Notes: generated from the sequence alone by a model not told the origin. A stretch of 64,000 bases of DNA from Pelagibacterium lentulum (GCF_003992625.1 NZ_RZMW01000007.1:29871-93870), one strand, 5' to 3'; counted from the first letter of the stretch, positions 35,169 to 43,455 are shown. Program-made: numbers and translations.

Positions 35169-35584
35169 TACATCCCGCCGCGCAGGCCATCGATGTGGCG
35201 CCGGACGGCCATCATGGCGGGGATGCCGCCATCGATCATGACTTCTAATGGAGTCTTTCCGGCAAAGCCCGGCCCGGAATTGGTTGTCTTGGGCCAACCA
35301 TAGGTCAGTGGGCCGTTGAACAAGAGGCGCAAGCCTTTGAACAAACCGATCATGAGGCTGGCGCGTGTTACCTTGTCCTGATCGAGCAGGCCCTTGAATG
35401 TGCCCGCTTTCATGCGGCCCCAGGTGGCGCTGGGAACATCGAACAGGGCGGCCGCTTCCGCATTGGAAAGTTGCCAGGCCTCGGCGATGCGTACGACAGC
35501 CTTGACCACCGCAGCGATGCGGTCGCGCTCGTTGATCGGGCGTACCGGATTCGCTTCTGTGGGCAGTTCAAAGATCGCAGACAT
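35168..35584 (-). CDS. Xre/MbcA/ParS-type antitoxin
   Basis: A 138-residue antitoxin with an N-terminal helix-turn-helix part (RIAEAWQLSNAEAAALFDVPSATWGRMKAG) and a C-terminal MbcA/ParS toxin-binding part (ASLMIGLFKGLRLLFNGPLTYGWPKTTNSGPGFAGKTPLEVMIDGGIPAMMAVRRHIDGLRGG). It neutralises the RES toxin and represses its own operon in known pairs. GGTGAAA precedes the ATG. Its promoter holds a perfect ATCATATGAT palindrome. Confidence 0.88.
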   Translation of the reverse strand: MSAIFELPTEANPVRPINERDRIAAVVKAVVRIAEAWQLSNAEAAALFDVPSATWGRMKAGTFKGLLDQDKVTRASLMIGLFKGLRLLFNGPLTYGWPKTTNSGPGFAGKTPLEVMIDGGIPAMMAVRRHIDGLRGGM

Positions 35585-35609
35585 GACATTTCACCATTTG
35601 ACTGGCAAA

Positions 35610-35637
35610 ATCATATCATATGATGCGAAATTGTCAA
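35610..35637 (-). promoter_or_regulatory. Promoter and operator of the RES-Xre operon
   Basis: On the - strand, TTGACA (35637-35632) and TATGAT (35615-35610) are 16 bp apart. The palindrome ATCATATGAT (35615-35624) lies in the spacer and touches the -10. The -35 ends two bases before the stop codon of the upstream hydrolase gene. This is a near-consensus promoter with an ideally placed autorepressor site. Confidence 0.75.
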
Positions 35638-36189
35638 TCAAATGCGGCCCATCAGGCGCGTGAACATCAGCAGGCCTTCTGGCCAGGGGCCGTGCCCGGA
35701 TTCGACATTTATGTGTCCGGCATCGCCCGCGATATGGAAATCGGAGCCCCAACAGCTTGCAAACTCAGCCGCGCGCTCAATTGAGCAATAGGGATCGTTG
35801 CTCGAAGCAACGAGCATTGAGGGGAATTTGAGCGGATCGCGTGGCAGCCCCTGAAACGGCGCGGTAGCTTCCGGCACGTCGGGATGTTCATCCACATCGG
35901 GCGCTGAAACCAGAAAAGCGGCTTTGACCTTGGTGTCTGCAAGCTTGCCATTGGCTGCAACGATATTGAGCACGCCGAGCGAATGACCGACCAGAACGAC
36001 AGGCCGGGTCGCCATCATGATTTCACGTTCGAGCGTTTCCGACCAGTCATCAATCGAAGGGGCGTCCCAATCCTCCTGCTCCACAAAGCGGGCATTACGG
36101 ATCTTTTCGACCCAGCGTTGCTGCCAGTGGCCTGGGCCGGAATGGCCAAGGCCGGGAACAATCAGAATATCGGCGTCAGCGGTTTTCAT
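35638..36189 (-). CDS. RBBP9/YdeN-family alpha/beta hydrolase
   Basis: A 183-residue serine hydrolase. The nucleophile S70 is in 'VVLVGHSLGVLNIVAA', the Asp in 'LVASSNDPYCS' and the His in 'GDAGHINVESGHGPWPEG', which is the RBBP9/YdeN pattern. The N-terminal 'ILIVPGLGHSGPGHWQQRW' is also typical. Substrates are unknown. Its stop codon abuts the -35 of the RES-Xre promoter. Confidence 0.9.
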   Translation of the reverse strand: MKTADADILIVPGLGHSGPGHWQQRWVEKIRNARFVEQEDWDAPSIDDWSETLEREIMMATRPVVLVGHSLGVLNIVAANGKLADTKVKAAFLVSAPDVDEHPDVPEATAPFQGLPRDPLKFPSMLVASSNDPYCSIERAAEFASCWGSDFHIAGDAGHINVESGHGPWPEGLLMFTRLMGRI

Positions 36190-36207
36190 GGATTTGAGGT
36201 TAGGGCC

Positions 36208-36615
36208 TTAACTGTTGACGTGAAAGCGGAATGTATCGGCGAGCCGTTCACATCCAGCCTGTTCGTAAAAGGACACTGCGCCGGGCGCCGAGGTCAAGAG
36301 GCAAGACTTGACCTTTGGTGCCGCCTTCGCCGTCTCTTCGAGCAGCCGCCTGCCGATGCCGTTGCCTTGCGCCGATGTGTCGACAGCGAGATCGGAGCAG
36401 TAGAGGCAATAGGCGTAGTCCGTTATCGAACGCGCCACGCCGACAATCTTTCCCTGATCGTCACGCGCGACAACGATCACATCGGCATTGGCAAGCATCT
36501 TTTCAAGGCGCGGCGTGTCCTCGATGGGTCGACGCTCGGCCAGCCCGGAAGCGATAAGAACCTGCTTGAACTCGCTCACAGACAGATTCGGTTCCAGCGC
36601 GTAAGTTATTGGCAT
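36208..36615 (-). CDS. GNAT-family N-acetyltransferase
   Basis: A 135-residue single-domain acetyltransferase. The acetyl-CoA loop is 'SDLAVDTSAQGNGIGRRLLEETAKAAP' (Q-x-x-G-I-G motif), and the C-terminal 'VSFYEQAGCERLADTFRFHV' is the last strand region. ATG 36615 is preferred over an upstream TTG. The substrate is unknown. Confidence 0.87.
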   Translation of the reverse strand: MPITYALEPNLSVSEFKQVLIASGLAERRPIEDTPRLEKMLANADVIVVARDDQGKIVGVARSITDYAYCLYCSDLAVDTSAQGNGIGRRLLEETAKAAPKVKSCLLTSAPGAVSFYEQAGCERLADTFRFHVNS

Positions 36616-36663
36616 CAGATTCAAATTCCGAGGTAAGGGTTGGAGCAGTTTCGTGCCAGTCGT

Positions 36664-36882
36664 TCAAGACTTCTTGTAGTCGAGCCCTTTTGCTGCAAGC
36701 GCCTCGCCCAGAATTCGTATCGCTTTGGGGCCGACACCATGAATTGCCAGAAGCTCATTTTTCGAGTGGCTGGCAACATCTTTTAGGCTGGCGATGCCGT
36801 TGTAAGACAGTTCGCGTGCGGCAGTCTTGCCAATTGCGTTGGGCAGGTCGCCCACAGGGCGAATGTCGGGTGTCGGGGCCAT
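36664..36882 (-). CDS. Small helix-hairpin-helix protein
   Basis: A 72-residue protein with a helix-hairpin-helix fold: 'IRPVGDLPNAIGKTAARELSYNGIASLKDVASHSKNELLAIHGVGPKAIRILGEALAAKGL'. The 'HGVGPKAI' hairpin resembles the C-terminal domain of RNA polymerase alpha and similar DNA-binding modules. AGGAG precedes the chosen ATG; the 12 extra residues of the longer frame are unlikely. Role unknown. Confidence 0.8.
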   Translation of the reverse strand: MAPTPDIRPVGDLPNAIGKTAARELSYNGIASLKDVASHSKNELLAIHGVGPKAIRILGEALAAKGLDYKKS

Positions 36883-36944
36883 CGCTTTATCTCCTCTTTG
36901 TCGTAGCCAAAGATACAACGTGCGGCGATGGCCGTTTCCGACAA

Positions 36945-38249
36945 TCAGGCCCCGAAAACGCGCTTGAAGATCGTATCCACATGCTTGAGGTGATAGTCAT
37001 CGTCAAAGCTCGCGTCGATTTGCTCGTCCGACAGCTTTGCCGAGACTTCGGGATCTGCCTTGAGGAAATCGGGGAATTTGCCTTCGCCGCGCCAGACCTT
37101 CATGGCGTTGCGCTGGACGGCTGAATAGCTTTCTTCGCGGCTCATGCCTGCCTGGGTGAGCGCCAACAGGAAGCGTTGCGAGTTATGCAGACCACCGAGC
37201 TTGTCCATATTGGCCTTCATGTTCTCGGGATAAACCACAAGATTTTCGATAACATTGGTCAGCCGTGCCAGCGCGAAATCGAGCGTTACGGTGGCGTCAG
37301 GGCCGATCATGCGTTCCACCGAGGAATGCGAAATATCGCGCTCATGCCAAAGGGTCACGTTTTCCAGTGCCGGTGTCACCATGCCACGCACGAGACGCGC
37401 AAGGCCCGTCAGGTTTTCGGTCAGCACTGGGTTGCGCTTGTGCGGCATGGCCGAGGAACCCTTCTGGCCTTTTGAGAAGAATTCTTCCGCTTCCAAAACC
37501 TCGGTGCGCTGCAAGTGCCGGACTTCGGTTGCCAGACGCTCAATCGAGGACGCGATGACGCCCAATGTCGCGAAATACATCGCGTGCCGGTCGCGCGGGA
37601 TGACCTGCGTGGAAACCGGTTCGATTTCCAAGCCCATCTGCTCGGCAACATAGTCTTCCACCGAGGGATCGATATTGGCGAAGGTGCCAACCGCGCCGGA
37701 AATGGCGCAGGTGGCAATTTCCTTGCGCGCATTGACCAGTCGCTCGCGGCAGCGTGCGAACTCAGCGTAGGCTTGTGCCAGCTTGACCCCGAAGGTTGTC
37801 GGCTCGGCATGGATACCGTGGCTGCGGCCGATGGTGATCGTATCCTTGTGTTCGTAGGCGCGCTTCTTCAGCGCCGCCAGCAGGGCATCGATATCGGCAA
37901 GCAGCAGGTCCGATGCGCGTGCAAGCTGGACCGAAAGGGTTGTATCGAGCACGTCCGATGAGGTCATGCCCTGATGTACGAAACGCGCTTCAGGCCCGAC
38001 GATTTCGGAAAGATGGGTGAGGAACGCGATAACGTCGTGCTTGACCTCGCGTTCGATCTCATCGATCCGGTCGACATCGAACTGTGCGTTACGGCCTTTT
38101 TCCCAAACCACGTCCGCTGCTTCGGGTGGGACGACGCCCAGTTTGGCCTGCGCGGTCGCCGCGTGCGCTTCGATCTCGAACCAGATCCGGAACTTGGTCT
38201 CGGGCGACCAGATGGCAACCATTTCTTGGCGGGAATAACGCGGGATCAT
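36945..38249 (-). CDS. purB: Adenylosuccinate lyase
   Basis: The 434-residue PurB acts twice in purine synthesis, splitting fumarate from SAICAR and from adenylosuccinate. Fumarase-superfamily motifs are present: 'FVHQGMTSSDVLDTTLSVQL', 'TIGRSHGIHAEPTTFG' with the catalytic His, and the signature loop 'KGQKGSSAMPHKRNPVLTENL' with the catalytic Ser. It is followed upstream on the same strand by rpe (36 nt), a probable operon rpe-purB. Confidence 0.97.
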   Translation of the reverse strand: MIPRYSRQEMVAIWSPETKFRIWFEIEAHAATAQAKLGVVPPEAADVVWEKGRNAQFDVDRIDEIEREVKHDVIAFLTHLSEIVGPEARFVHQGMTSSDVLDTTLSVQLARASDLLLADIDALLAALKKRAYEHKDTITIGRSHGIHAEPTTFGVKLAQAYAEFARCRERLVNARKEIATCAISGAVGTFANIDPSVEDYVAEQMGLEIEPVSTQVIPRDRHAMYFATLGVIASSIERLATEVRHLQRTEVLEAEEFFSKGQKGSSAMPHKRNPVLTENLTGLARLVRGMVTPALENVTLWHERDISHSSVERMIGPDATVTLDFALARLTNVIENLVVYPENMKANMDKLGGLHNSQRFLLALTQAGMSREESYSAVQRNAMKVWRGEGKFPDFLKADPEVSAKLSDEQIDASFDDDYHLKHVDTIFKRVFGA

Positions 38250-38285
38250 GGGTTTAGCGGACCTTCTTTGGAAAGTGATTCAGAT

Positions 38286-38963
38286 TTAACGGGCGGCTTC
38301 TGCCGCCTCACGAATGGCCTTAATGCGCGCAGCATATGTGGCGGGGTCATTGCCCTTATAGATTGCCGAACCTGCGACCAGCGCATTGGCGCCAGCCTTG
38401 GCAAGTGCTCCTGCATTGGATGGATCGACACCACCATCGACTTCAATATCGATGTCCCGGTCGCCTGCAAGGGCTTTGGCCTGCGCAACCTTGGTCAGCG
38501 ATTCTGCAATGAAGGCCTGGCCGCCAAAGCCCGGATTGACGCTCATTATCAATATAAGGTCGAGTTTATCAATGACATGCTGGATGGCTGAAACCGGCGT
38601 TGCCGGGTTGAGCGACACCCCGGCTTTCTTGCCTTGTGCCTTGATCGCTTGAAGGGAACGGTCCAGATGCGGGCCGGCTTCGGCATGGATTGTGATGATG
38701 TCCGATCCGGCCTTTGCGAAGGCTTCGATATAGGGATCGGCAGGCGCGATCATCAGATGCACATCGAGCGTGAGTTTTGTCACCGGGCGTATTGCTTCGA
38801 CGATCAGCGGGCCGATGGTGATATTGGGCACGAAATGTCCGTCCATCACATCGACATGCACCCAGTCGCAGCCCGCTTCCTCAATCGCACGGACTTCATC
38901 GCCAAGGCGCGCGAAGTCGGCTGAAAGGATGGAAGGAGAGATTTTGATGGGCCGGTTGGTCAT
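38286..38963 (-). CDS. rpe: Ribulose-phosphate 3-epimerase (housekeeping)
   Basis: The 225-residue TIM-barrel enzyme interconverts ribulose-5-phosphate and xylulose-5-phosphate. The metal/catalytic residues are in 'SPSILSADFARLGDEV', 'VHVDVMDGHFVPN', 'DVHLMI' and 'IEVDGGVDPSN'. It is the chromosomal copy; a divergent paralog lies at 50728-51441 in the catabolic island. GGGGA precedes ATG 38963. Confidence 0.97.
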   Translation of the reverse strand: MTNRPIKISPSILSADFARLGDEVRAIEEAGCDWVHVDVMDGHFVPNITIGPLIVEAIRPVTKLTLDVHLMIAPADPYIEAFAKAGSDIITIHAEAGPHLDRSLQAIKAQGKKAGVSLNPATPVSAIQHVIDKLDLILIMSVNPGFGGQAFIAESLTKVAQAKALAGDRDIDIEVDGGVDPSNAGALAKAGANALVAGSAIYKGNDPATYAARIKAIREAAEAAR

Positions 38964-39041
38964 TTTGATCCCCGCAACGCCTGTGTCGCGCGCTTCTTAG
39001 TATGATGGCGCGCGGATTCCCAGTCCCAATTGGTTCTATTT

Positions 39042-39890
39042 TCACCGCTTGCGGTGTTCTGAGCCCCATAGAGCAAAGGCTACACCACCCAGAATACCGA
39101 TAGAGGCAACAGCCAAGCGCAGGGTGATACTCTCCCCGATGAAGATGACACCACCCAATGCGGCAATGGCTGGCACCGTCAATTGCACGGTGGAGGCCTG
39201 TACACGCGAAAGGGCAGGCAGGGCCAGATACCACACCGCATAACCGAGGCCGGAAGCGAGGGCTCCCGAGGCAACGGCATAGGCTACACCCTCGAGAGAT
39301 ACCGGCAGCGTCAAAAGACCGAAAGCAGTCAATGCGATGCCGACTGGCAAGCAACGCACGAAATTGCCTGCGGTATCGCGCAGCGGTGAATGCGATCCGC
39401 GTCCAATCAACGAGTATGCCGCCCAGGAGGCGCCAGCGATCGCCATGAGCATCGCTCCAAGCGGGTTGGGCGCAGACAGTCCAGGCGATACGAGATAGAC
39501 GAGAGCAGCAAGAGCGAGCCCAATCCCGGCCCACTCGATCATTCCCGGCCGGTCGCCTTTGAACATCGCCCATCCCAGCATGCTCATTTGCACGCTGGCA
39601 AAAAGGATCAGGGCGCCCATGCCCGCGCCGAGCATCACATAAGCGATGGAAAACAAGATGGCATAGCCGAACAATGCTGCTGCACCTGACCAGTTTCCGC
39701 CGACCCTGCCTCGCGGATGGGCAGTCGATCCCCAAAAGAGGATTGCATAAAGCAACACTGCTCCAGCTATGAGCCGGATGCCGGTATAGCTTGCAGCATC
39801 GATTGCCCCATCGACCAGCGCCAGGCGCGCAAGAACGGAATTGGCGGCAAAGGCCAGCATGGCAATTGCGGTTAGCGTAATGATGCGCAT
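39042..39890 (-). CDS. EamA/DMT-family transporter
   Basis: A 282-residue membrane protein with about ten helices in two EamA repeats: 'MLAFAANSVLARLALVDGAIDAASYTGIRLIAGAVLLYAILF' and 'GAMLMAIAGASWAAYSLIGRGSHSPL'. The late 'VQLTVPAIAALGGVIFIGESITLRLAVASIGILGGVAFALWG' matches the family C-terminus. GTGGGGG precedes ATG 39890. The substrate is unknown. Confidence 0.87.
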   Translation of the reverse strand: MRIITLTAIAMLAFAANSVLARLALVDGAIDAASYTGIRLIAGAVLLYAILFWGSTAHPRGRVGGNWSGAAALFGYAILFSIAYVMLGAGMGALILFASVQMSMLGWAMFKGDRPGMIEWAGIGLALAALVYLVSPGLSAPNPLGAMLMAIAGASWAAYSLIGRGSHSPLRDTAGNFVRCLPVGIALTAFGLLTLPVSLEGVAYAVASGALASGLGYAVWYLALPALSRVQASTVQLTVPAIAALGGVIFIGESITLRLAVASIGILGGVAFALWGSEHRKR

Positions 39891-40033
39891 GAGAACCCCC
39901 ACGCTTCCTGCTGCACATTACCCGCTCGGTGGCAAACGCGCCATGGCTCATCAAAATGGCGCGATGAGACAATAAGGGCCATTTGCCCGAGCGCTTCCAG
40001 TCTGTACAAGGCAATTAGACATCTGGAGACATT

Positions 40034-40771
40034 ATGTTTGGCTTTGAGTTGCCGGTTATTTTCGGCGCGGGGATATTGAGCTTTTTGAGCCCGTGCGTTC
40101 TGCCGCTGGTGCCGCCTTACCTTACCTATATGAGCGGGGCAACTTTCGAGCAGTTGCGCGATGAAGGCACCAAGGGCGGCGTGCTGTATCGCCGTACTGT
40201 CATTACGGCGCTGGCGTTCGTTATCGGCTTTTCTCTCGTCTTCATTGCTTTTGGTGCGACTGCGACCTTCTTTGGCCAGGCTTTGCGGCGGGCATTGCCG
40301 GTCCTGATGCCGCTGGCCGGTATCGTGATCATCATTATGGGGCTACATTTTATCGGTGTTTTCCGGATTTCCGCACTTTATCGGCAGTTCAAGCTCGAAG
40401 GGCCGAAAATCGCCAGTGGTCCGACAGGCGGCTTCCTGCTCGGCCTTGCTTTCGCGATTGGCTGGACGCCGTGCATCGGGCCGGTTCTCGCGGCCATTCT
40501 GACGGTAGCTGCCAATCAGCAGACAGCCTGGGAAGGCGCGGCTCTATTGGGTGTCTATTCAGCCGGGTTGGGCGTGCCGTTTCTGTTGGCGGCGCTGGCG
40601 CTTGGGCCGTTCCTGTCGTTCTTTGAGGATTTCCGCAAGCATCTCGGGACGGTCGAGAAGGTGATGGGCGTCTTTCTCGTTTTCATAGGCATTCTCTTCC
40701 TGACCGGCAACTTCACCCGCATCTCGTTCTGGTTCCTTGAGACGTTCCCCGCGCTCAGCCAGTTCGGGTAA
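40034..40771 (+). CDS. ccdA: Cytochrome c biogenesis protein CcdA
   Basis: A 245-residue inner-membrane thiol reductase with six helices. The redox cysteines are in 'GAGILSFLSPCVLPLVPPYLTYMSG' and 'LAFAIGWTPCIGPVLAAILTVA', as in CcdA/DsbD-beta. It moves electrons from thioredoxin to periplasmic thiols for haem attachment. GGAGACATT precedes the ATG. A decayed copy of its last 100 bases lies at 42157-42256. Confidence 0.95.
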   Translation: MFGFELPVIFGAGILSFLSPCVLPLVPPYLTYMSGATFEQLRDEGTKGGVLYRRTVITALAFVIGFSLVFIAFGATATFFGQALRRALPVLMPLAGIVIIIMGLHFIGVFRISALYRQFKLEGPKIASGPTGGFLLGLAFAIGWTPCIGPVLAAILTVAANQQTAWEGAALLGVYSAGLGVPFLLAALALGPFLSFFEDFRKHLGTVEKVMGVFLVFIGILFLTGNFTRISFWFLETFPALSQFG

Positions 40772-40832
40772 GCATTGATGAACCATAGTTGCCGATTTCG
40801 CGCCGCCAACGGGAAGTCTTCAAACTTGAATG

Positions 40833-40852
40833 AATTCACGAAACCGTGAATT
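40833..40852 (+). other. Hairpin between ccdA and the CelD-like gene
   Basis: AATTCACG (40833-40840) and CGTGAATT (40845-40852) form a perfect 8-bp stem around AAAC, 61 nt after ccdA and 47 nt before the next start. There is no long T-run (TTTACC). Confidence 0.45.
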
Positions 40853-40899
40853 TACCAATAGCGGTCAAAGCTCCTGTGCCATAAAGTTTGGGGGACGAT

Positions 40900-42075
40900 A
40901 TGACCGCGAGAGCGTTGGCGCAGGCGCGACAGGGTGATTTACCCGTTGTAAACGAAAATGCGCTGAACGCGTTTTCGGTCTCGGCTTCCGGCAAGCTATC
41001 CGATGTGGCGGAGAACTGGCGTGGATTTGAGGCGCAAGGGATCGACTCGCCGGGCCAGAGTTTTGATTTCGTCCGTTGCTGGATCGCCCGTAACCGGATT
41101 GCTGAAAAGGACTGCCTGTTTATTTCCGCACGCATCAATGAACGCCCTTTGGCGTTGTTGCCGTTGGTGCGGACCGCAATGTTGGGCGGACAGGCGGCGT
41201 GTTTTTTCGCGGGCGATCATGTGGGATGCAACGGGCCTCTGTTCGATCGGGCAGCGTTTGGCGCCTTGACCCATGCAGAAAAGGCATCGGTGTGGCGCCG
41301 TATGCTCAAGCTGGCGGTCGGCGTCGATATTGTGCTGATGCCCAACATCATTGCCGAGCATGGCCGGGAAATGGGCCTTGATGCCGCTTTTTCCCGCACC
41401 GCGGCTCCTGATTTCCTCTATCGCGCGGAATTTGCCGACTGGGCTCAATGCGATCTCGAGCGTCGCGACAAGAAAAAGCGCAAGATCGATCGCCAGCAAA
41501 GGGCCAAGCTCGAAGCGCTGGGGGCCGTCAGCTTCGAGAGTGTCGGGCCCGGTGCCGAAGGGCGGGCCATCATTGAAATCATGTTCGCGCAAAGGGCACG
41601 GCGTTTCGAAATGCAGGGCATTGCCGATCCTTTTGCCGCGCCTGAAGTTCGCGCCTTCTACATGGACTTGTTTGAAGCCGCCGGTGGTGTGCTGCAAGTG
41701 CTGCGGCTCAATGGAGAGCCTGTGGCGGTGCGCTACAATATACCGACCGAGGACAGGCTGCATTGCCTGATTTCATCGATGAGTTGGTGCGAAGTCACTC
41801 AGACCGGTTCGCCAGGCAAGCAAGCGCTGCTGCATGTTATGCAGAATGTGTTCGATGAGGGCTGGACGTCATTTGATATGGGCAAGGGGCTCACCGACGA
41901 GAAAAAGCTCTGGTGCAACAAGGTGATCGACCTCGATTGCTATCATCATGCCCGAACCCCGCTTGGCCACATGATGATGCTTGGTCACCAGGCGCGCATG
42001 CAGGCTAAGGGCATGATCAAGAACAATTCCATCTTGTTCGACATGTTCCGTCAGGTGCGCAAGCGGTTGGGATAG
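40900..42075 (+). CDS. CelD-like GNAT acetyltransferase
   Basis: A 391-residue member of the BioF2-like/CelD acyltransferase family, known from cellulose and surface-polysaccharide loci. The C-terminal half is a GNAT-fold domain: 'RRDKKKRKIDRQQRAKLEALGAVSFESVG', 'AFYMDLFEAAGGVLQVLRLNGEPVAVRYNI' and 'GSPGKQALLHVMQNVFDEGWTSFDMGKGLTDEKKLW'. GGGGGA precedes ATG 40900; the upstream in-frame TTG at 40888 is less likely. The gene stops one base before the radC-derived repeat. Confidence 0.83.
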   Translation: MTARALAQARQGDLPVVNENALNAFSVSASGKLSDVAENWRGFEAQGIDSPGQSFDFVRCWIARNRIAEKDCLFISARINERPLALLPLVRTAMLGGQAACFFAGDHVGCNGPLFDRAAFGALTHAEKASVWRRMLKLAVGVDIVLMPNIIAEHGREMGLDAAFSRTAAPDFLYRAEFADWAQCDLERRDKKKRKIDRQQRAKLEALGAVSFESVGPGAEGRAIIEIMFAQRARRFEMQGIADPFAAPEVRAFYMDLFEAAGGVLQVLRLNGEPVAVRYNIPTEDRLHCLISSMSWCEVTQTGSPGKQALLHVMQNVFDEGWTSFDMGKGLTDEKKLWCNKVIDLDCYHHARTPLGHMMMLGHQARMQAKGMIKNNSILFDMFRQVRKRLG

Positions 42076-42076
42076 G

Positions 42077-42144
42077 TCAGAACAGCTTCATACCCTTGAG
42101 CGATGCGTGGCCCGTCCGTCCGACGATAATGTGGTCGTGGACAA
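42077..42144. repeat. 68-bp duplicate of the radC 3' end
   Basis: These 68 bases equal 43388-43455 with a single change (A at 42092, G at 43403; synonymous for Gly). They run from the radC stop codon through its last 21 sense codons and two more bases. The intact radC carries the other copy, so the 1.2 kb between is bounded by direct repeats. Confidence 0.9.
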
Positions 42145-42156
42145 TGTGGGTTGTTG

Positions 42157-42256
42157 TGTTTCTTATTTTCGTAGGCGTTTAATTCCTGACCGAGAACATC
42201 ACTCGTATCTCATTGTGGTGCCCCGAAGTTTTTGTCGCGCTCAACCAGGTCGGTTT
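42157..42256 (+). pseudogene. Decayed 3' fragment of a ccdA copy
   Basis: The 100 bases align without gaps to the last 100 bases of ccdA (40671-40770), about 71 of 100 identical by my count. The fragment has no reading frame left (TAATTC where the gene has CTCTTC). It follows the radC-derived repeat directly and runs into the 3' end of soxR on the opposite strand. Confidence 0.75.
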
Positions 42257-42777
42257 CGCTCGGAAGCAGCCATGACTCTGGCAACTTCCTCCGCGAGAAT
42301 GTCCGGGTCGAGGAAATGCGGTCCGGCACCATAGGCGGCCAGTTTGTCTTCAGGATTGCGCAGGGGGCAGATTTCGGTCGAGAGACATCCGCAGCCGATA
42401 CATCCTGAAAGCAGATCACGCAAAAGCTCCAGCCGTTTGATGCGCATGTCGAGATTTGCACGCCAATGTTGGGCCATGGCATCCCATTCGGCAGAAGAGG
42501 GCGCACGATCCTCCGGCAAGACGGCAAGTGCATCGGCAACTTCATCAAGCGAAAGACCGAGAGACTGGGCGGCCTTGATAACGGATACGCGACGCAACAT
42601 GCTGCGTGGGAAGCGGCGTTGATTTCCTGTCGATCGATAACTCGCAATCAGGCCCCTGCGTTCGTAGAAATGCAGGGCGGAAACCGCAACGCCTGCGCGC
42701 TTCGCCAGTTCTCCGACGGACAATGTGGGCTGCGATGATGCGCGTGCTGTAGTGTTCTGCATCGAATTTTTCTTCAT
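42241..42777 (-). CDS. soxR: Redox-sensitive regulator SoxR
   Basis: A 178-residue MerR-family activator. The HTH is 'LSVGELAKRAGVAVSALHFYERRGLIASYRSTGNQRRF'. The [2Fe-2S] ligands C126, C129, C131 and C137 (CIGCGCLSTEIC) have exactly the spacing of E. coli SoxR. Oxidation of the cluster by redox-cycling drugs switches target promoters on. An internal ATG six codons in is an alternative start. The divergent membrane-protein gene has a SoxR box in its promoter, so it is the probable target. The 3' end overlaps the ccdA remnant. Confidence 0.93.
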   Translation of the reverse strand: MKKNSMQNTTARASSQPTLSVGELAKRAGVAVSALHFYERRGLIASYRSTGNQRRFPRSMLRRVSVIKAAQSLGLSLDEVADALAVLPEDRAPSSAEWDAMAQHWRANLDMRIKRLELLRDLLSGCIGCGCLSTEICPLRNPEDKLAAYGAGPHFLDPDILAEEVARVMAASERNRPG

Positions 42778-42796
42778 GGATACTGGAAATCAAACC

Positions 42797-42827
42797 TTGA
42801 CCTAAACTTAGGTTGAGATTGTAGGTT
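42797..42827 (+). promoter_or_regulatory. SoxR box and MerR-type promoter
   Basis: ACCTAA-AC-TTAGGT (42800-42813) is a 6-bp-arm dyad like the SoxR operator (CCTCAAG-type). It overlaps a -35 TTGACC (42797-42802); a -10-like TAGGTT (42822-42827) lies 19 bp further, the over-long spacer that MerR-family activators correct. It faces the membrane-protein gene. Confidence 0.72.
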
Positions 42828-42904
42828 GCGCAGCGCAACGATTGCAAGCCGTTATGAAAGTGCCGTTTGCGGTGAGAATTCAAGTGTATGGGAGACCGTA
42901 GGAG

Positions 42905-43369
42905 ATGTTGGAGTTGGTCCACTATTTGCACATAGTTTCAGGCGCGACCTGGGGCGGTGCGGCAATCATGGCGACGCTGGTTTGGATACCGGCAATGCAG
43001 GCGCTGCCGCCCGATTCCATATCGGGTTTCTTCTCCGCTGCCGGTAAACGGGCCCGCAGGATCATCGGCCTTGCCGGAATGACGGTCATAATCACCGGAC
43101 TGCTCCGGGCATATCTAGGCGGCGGCGTCCGGTCATTGGAGGATCTCTGGAGTCCCTATGGCCTTTGGGTGTTGGCAGCGTTGGGCGTTTTTTTCGGCAT
43201 GCGACTATACGGCAAGCATAGCGGCAAGGGAATCGGAGAGGCGCTGAAACGGGGCGAGGACCCGCGCCCGGCAATGCGTGAAAGTTTCAAGGTCGATGTT
43301 CTGGTCTATCCGGGCGGTGTGCTTTTGCTTCTGGGTATAATGGTCATCATGCGGATGGGGCTTTACTGA
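42905..43369 (+). CDS. SoxR-linked four-helix membrane protein (CopD/DUF2269-like)
   Basis: A 154-residue protein with four hydrophobic segments: 'LVHYLHIVSGATWGGAAIMATLVWIPAMQAL', 'IIGLAGMTVIITGLLRAYLGG', 'LWVLAALGVFFGMRLYG' and 'VLVYPGGVLLLLGIMVIMRMGLY'. The early 'HYLHIVSGATWGG' resembles the haem- or copper-binding His motif of CopD/DUF2269 proteins. AGGAG touches the ATG with no spacer, which is poor for ATG 42905, so another start is possible. It lies under a SoxR-type promoter, suggesting a role in redox-stress defence. Confidence 0.75.
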   Translation: MLELVHYLHIVSGATWGGAAIMATLVWIPAMQALPPDSISGFFSAAGKRARRIIGLAGMTVIITGLLRAYLGGGVRSLEDLWSPYGLWVLAALGVFFGMRLYGKHSGKGIGEALKRGEDPRPAMRESFKVDVLVYPGGVLLLLGIMVIMRMGLY

Positions 43370-43387
43370 GCTGCCACCGTCGCACGT

Positions 43388-43455
43388 TCAGAACAGCTTC
43401 ATGCCCTTGAGCGATGCGTGGCCCGTCCGTCCGACGATAATGTGGTCGTGGACAA
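43388..43455. repeat. Parent copy of the 68-bp direct repeat (3' end of radC)
   Basis: Identical to 42077-42144 except for one base. It contains the radC stop codon and the codons before it. Confidence 0.9.
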
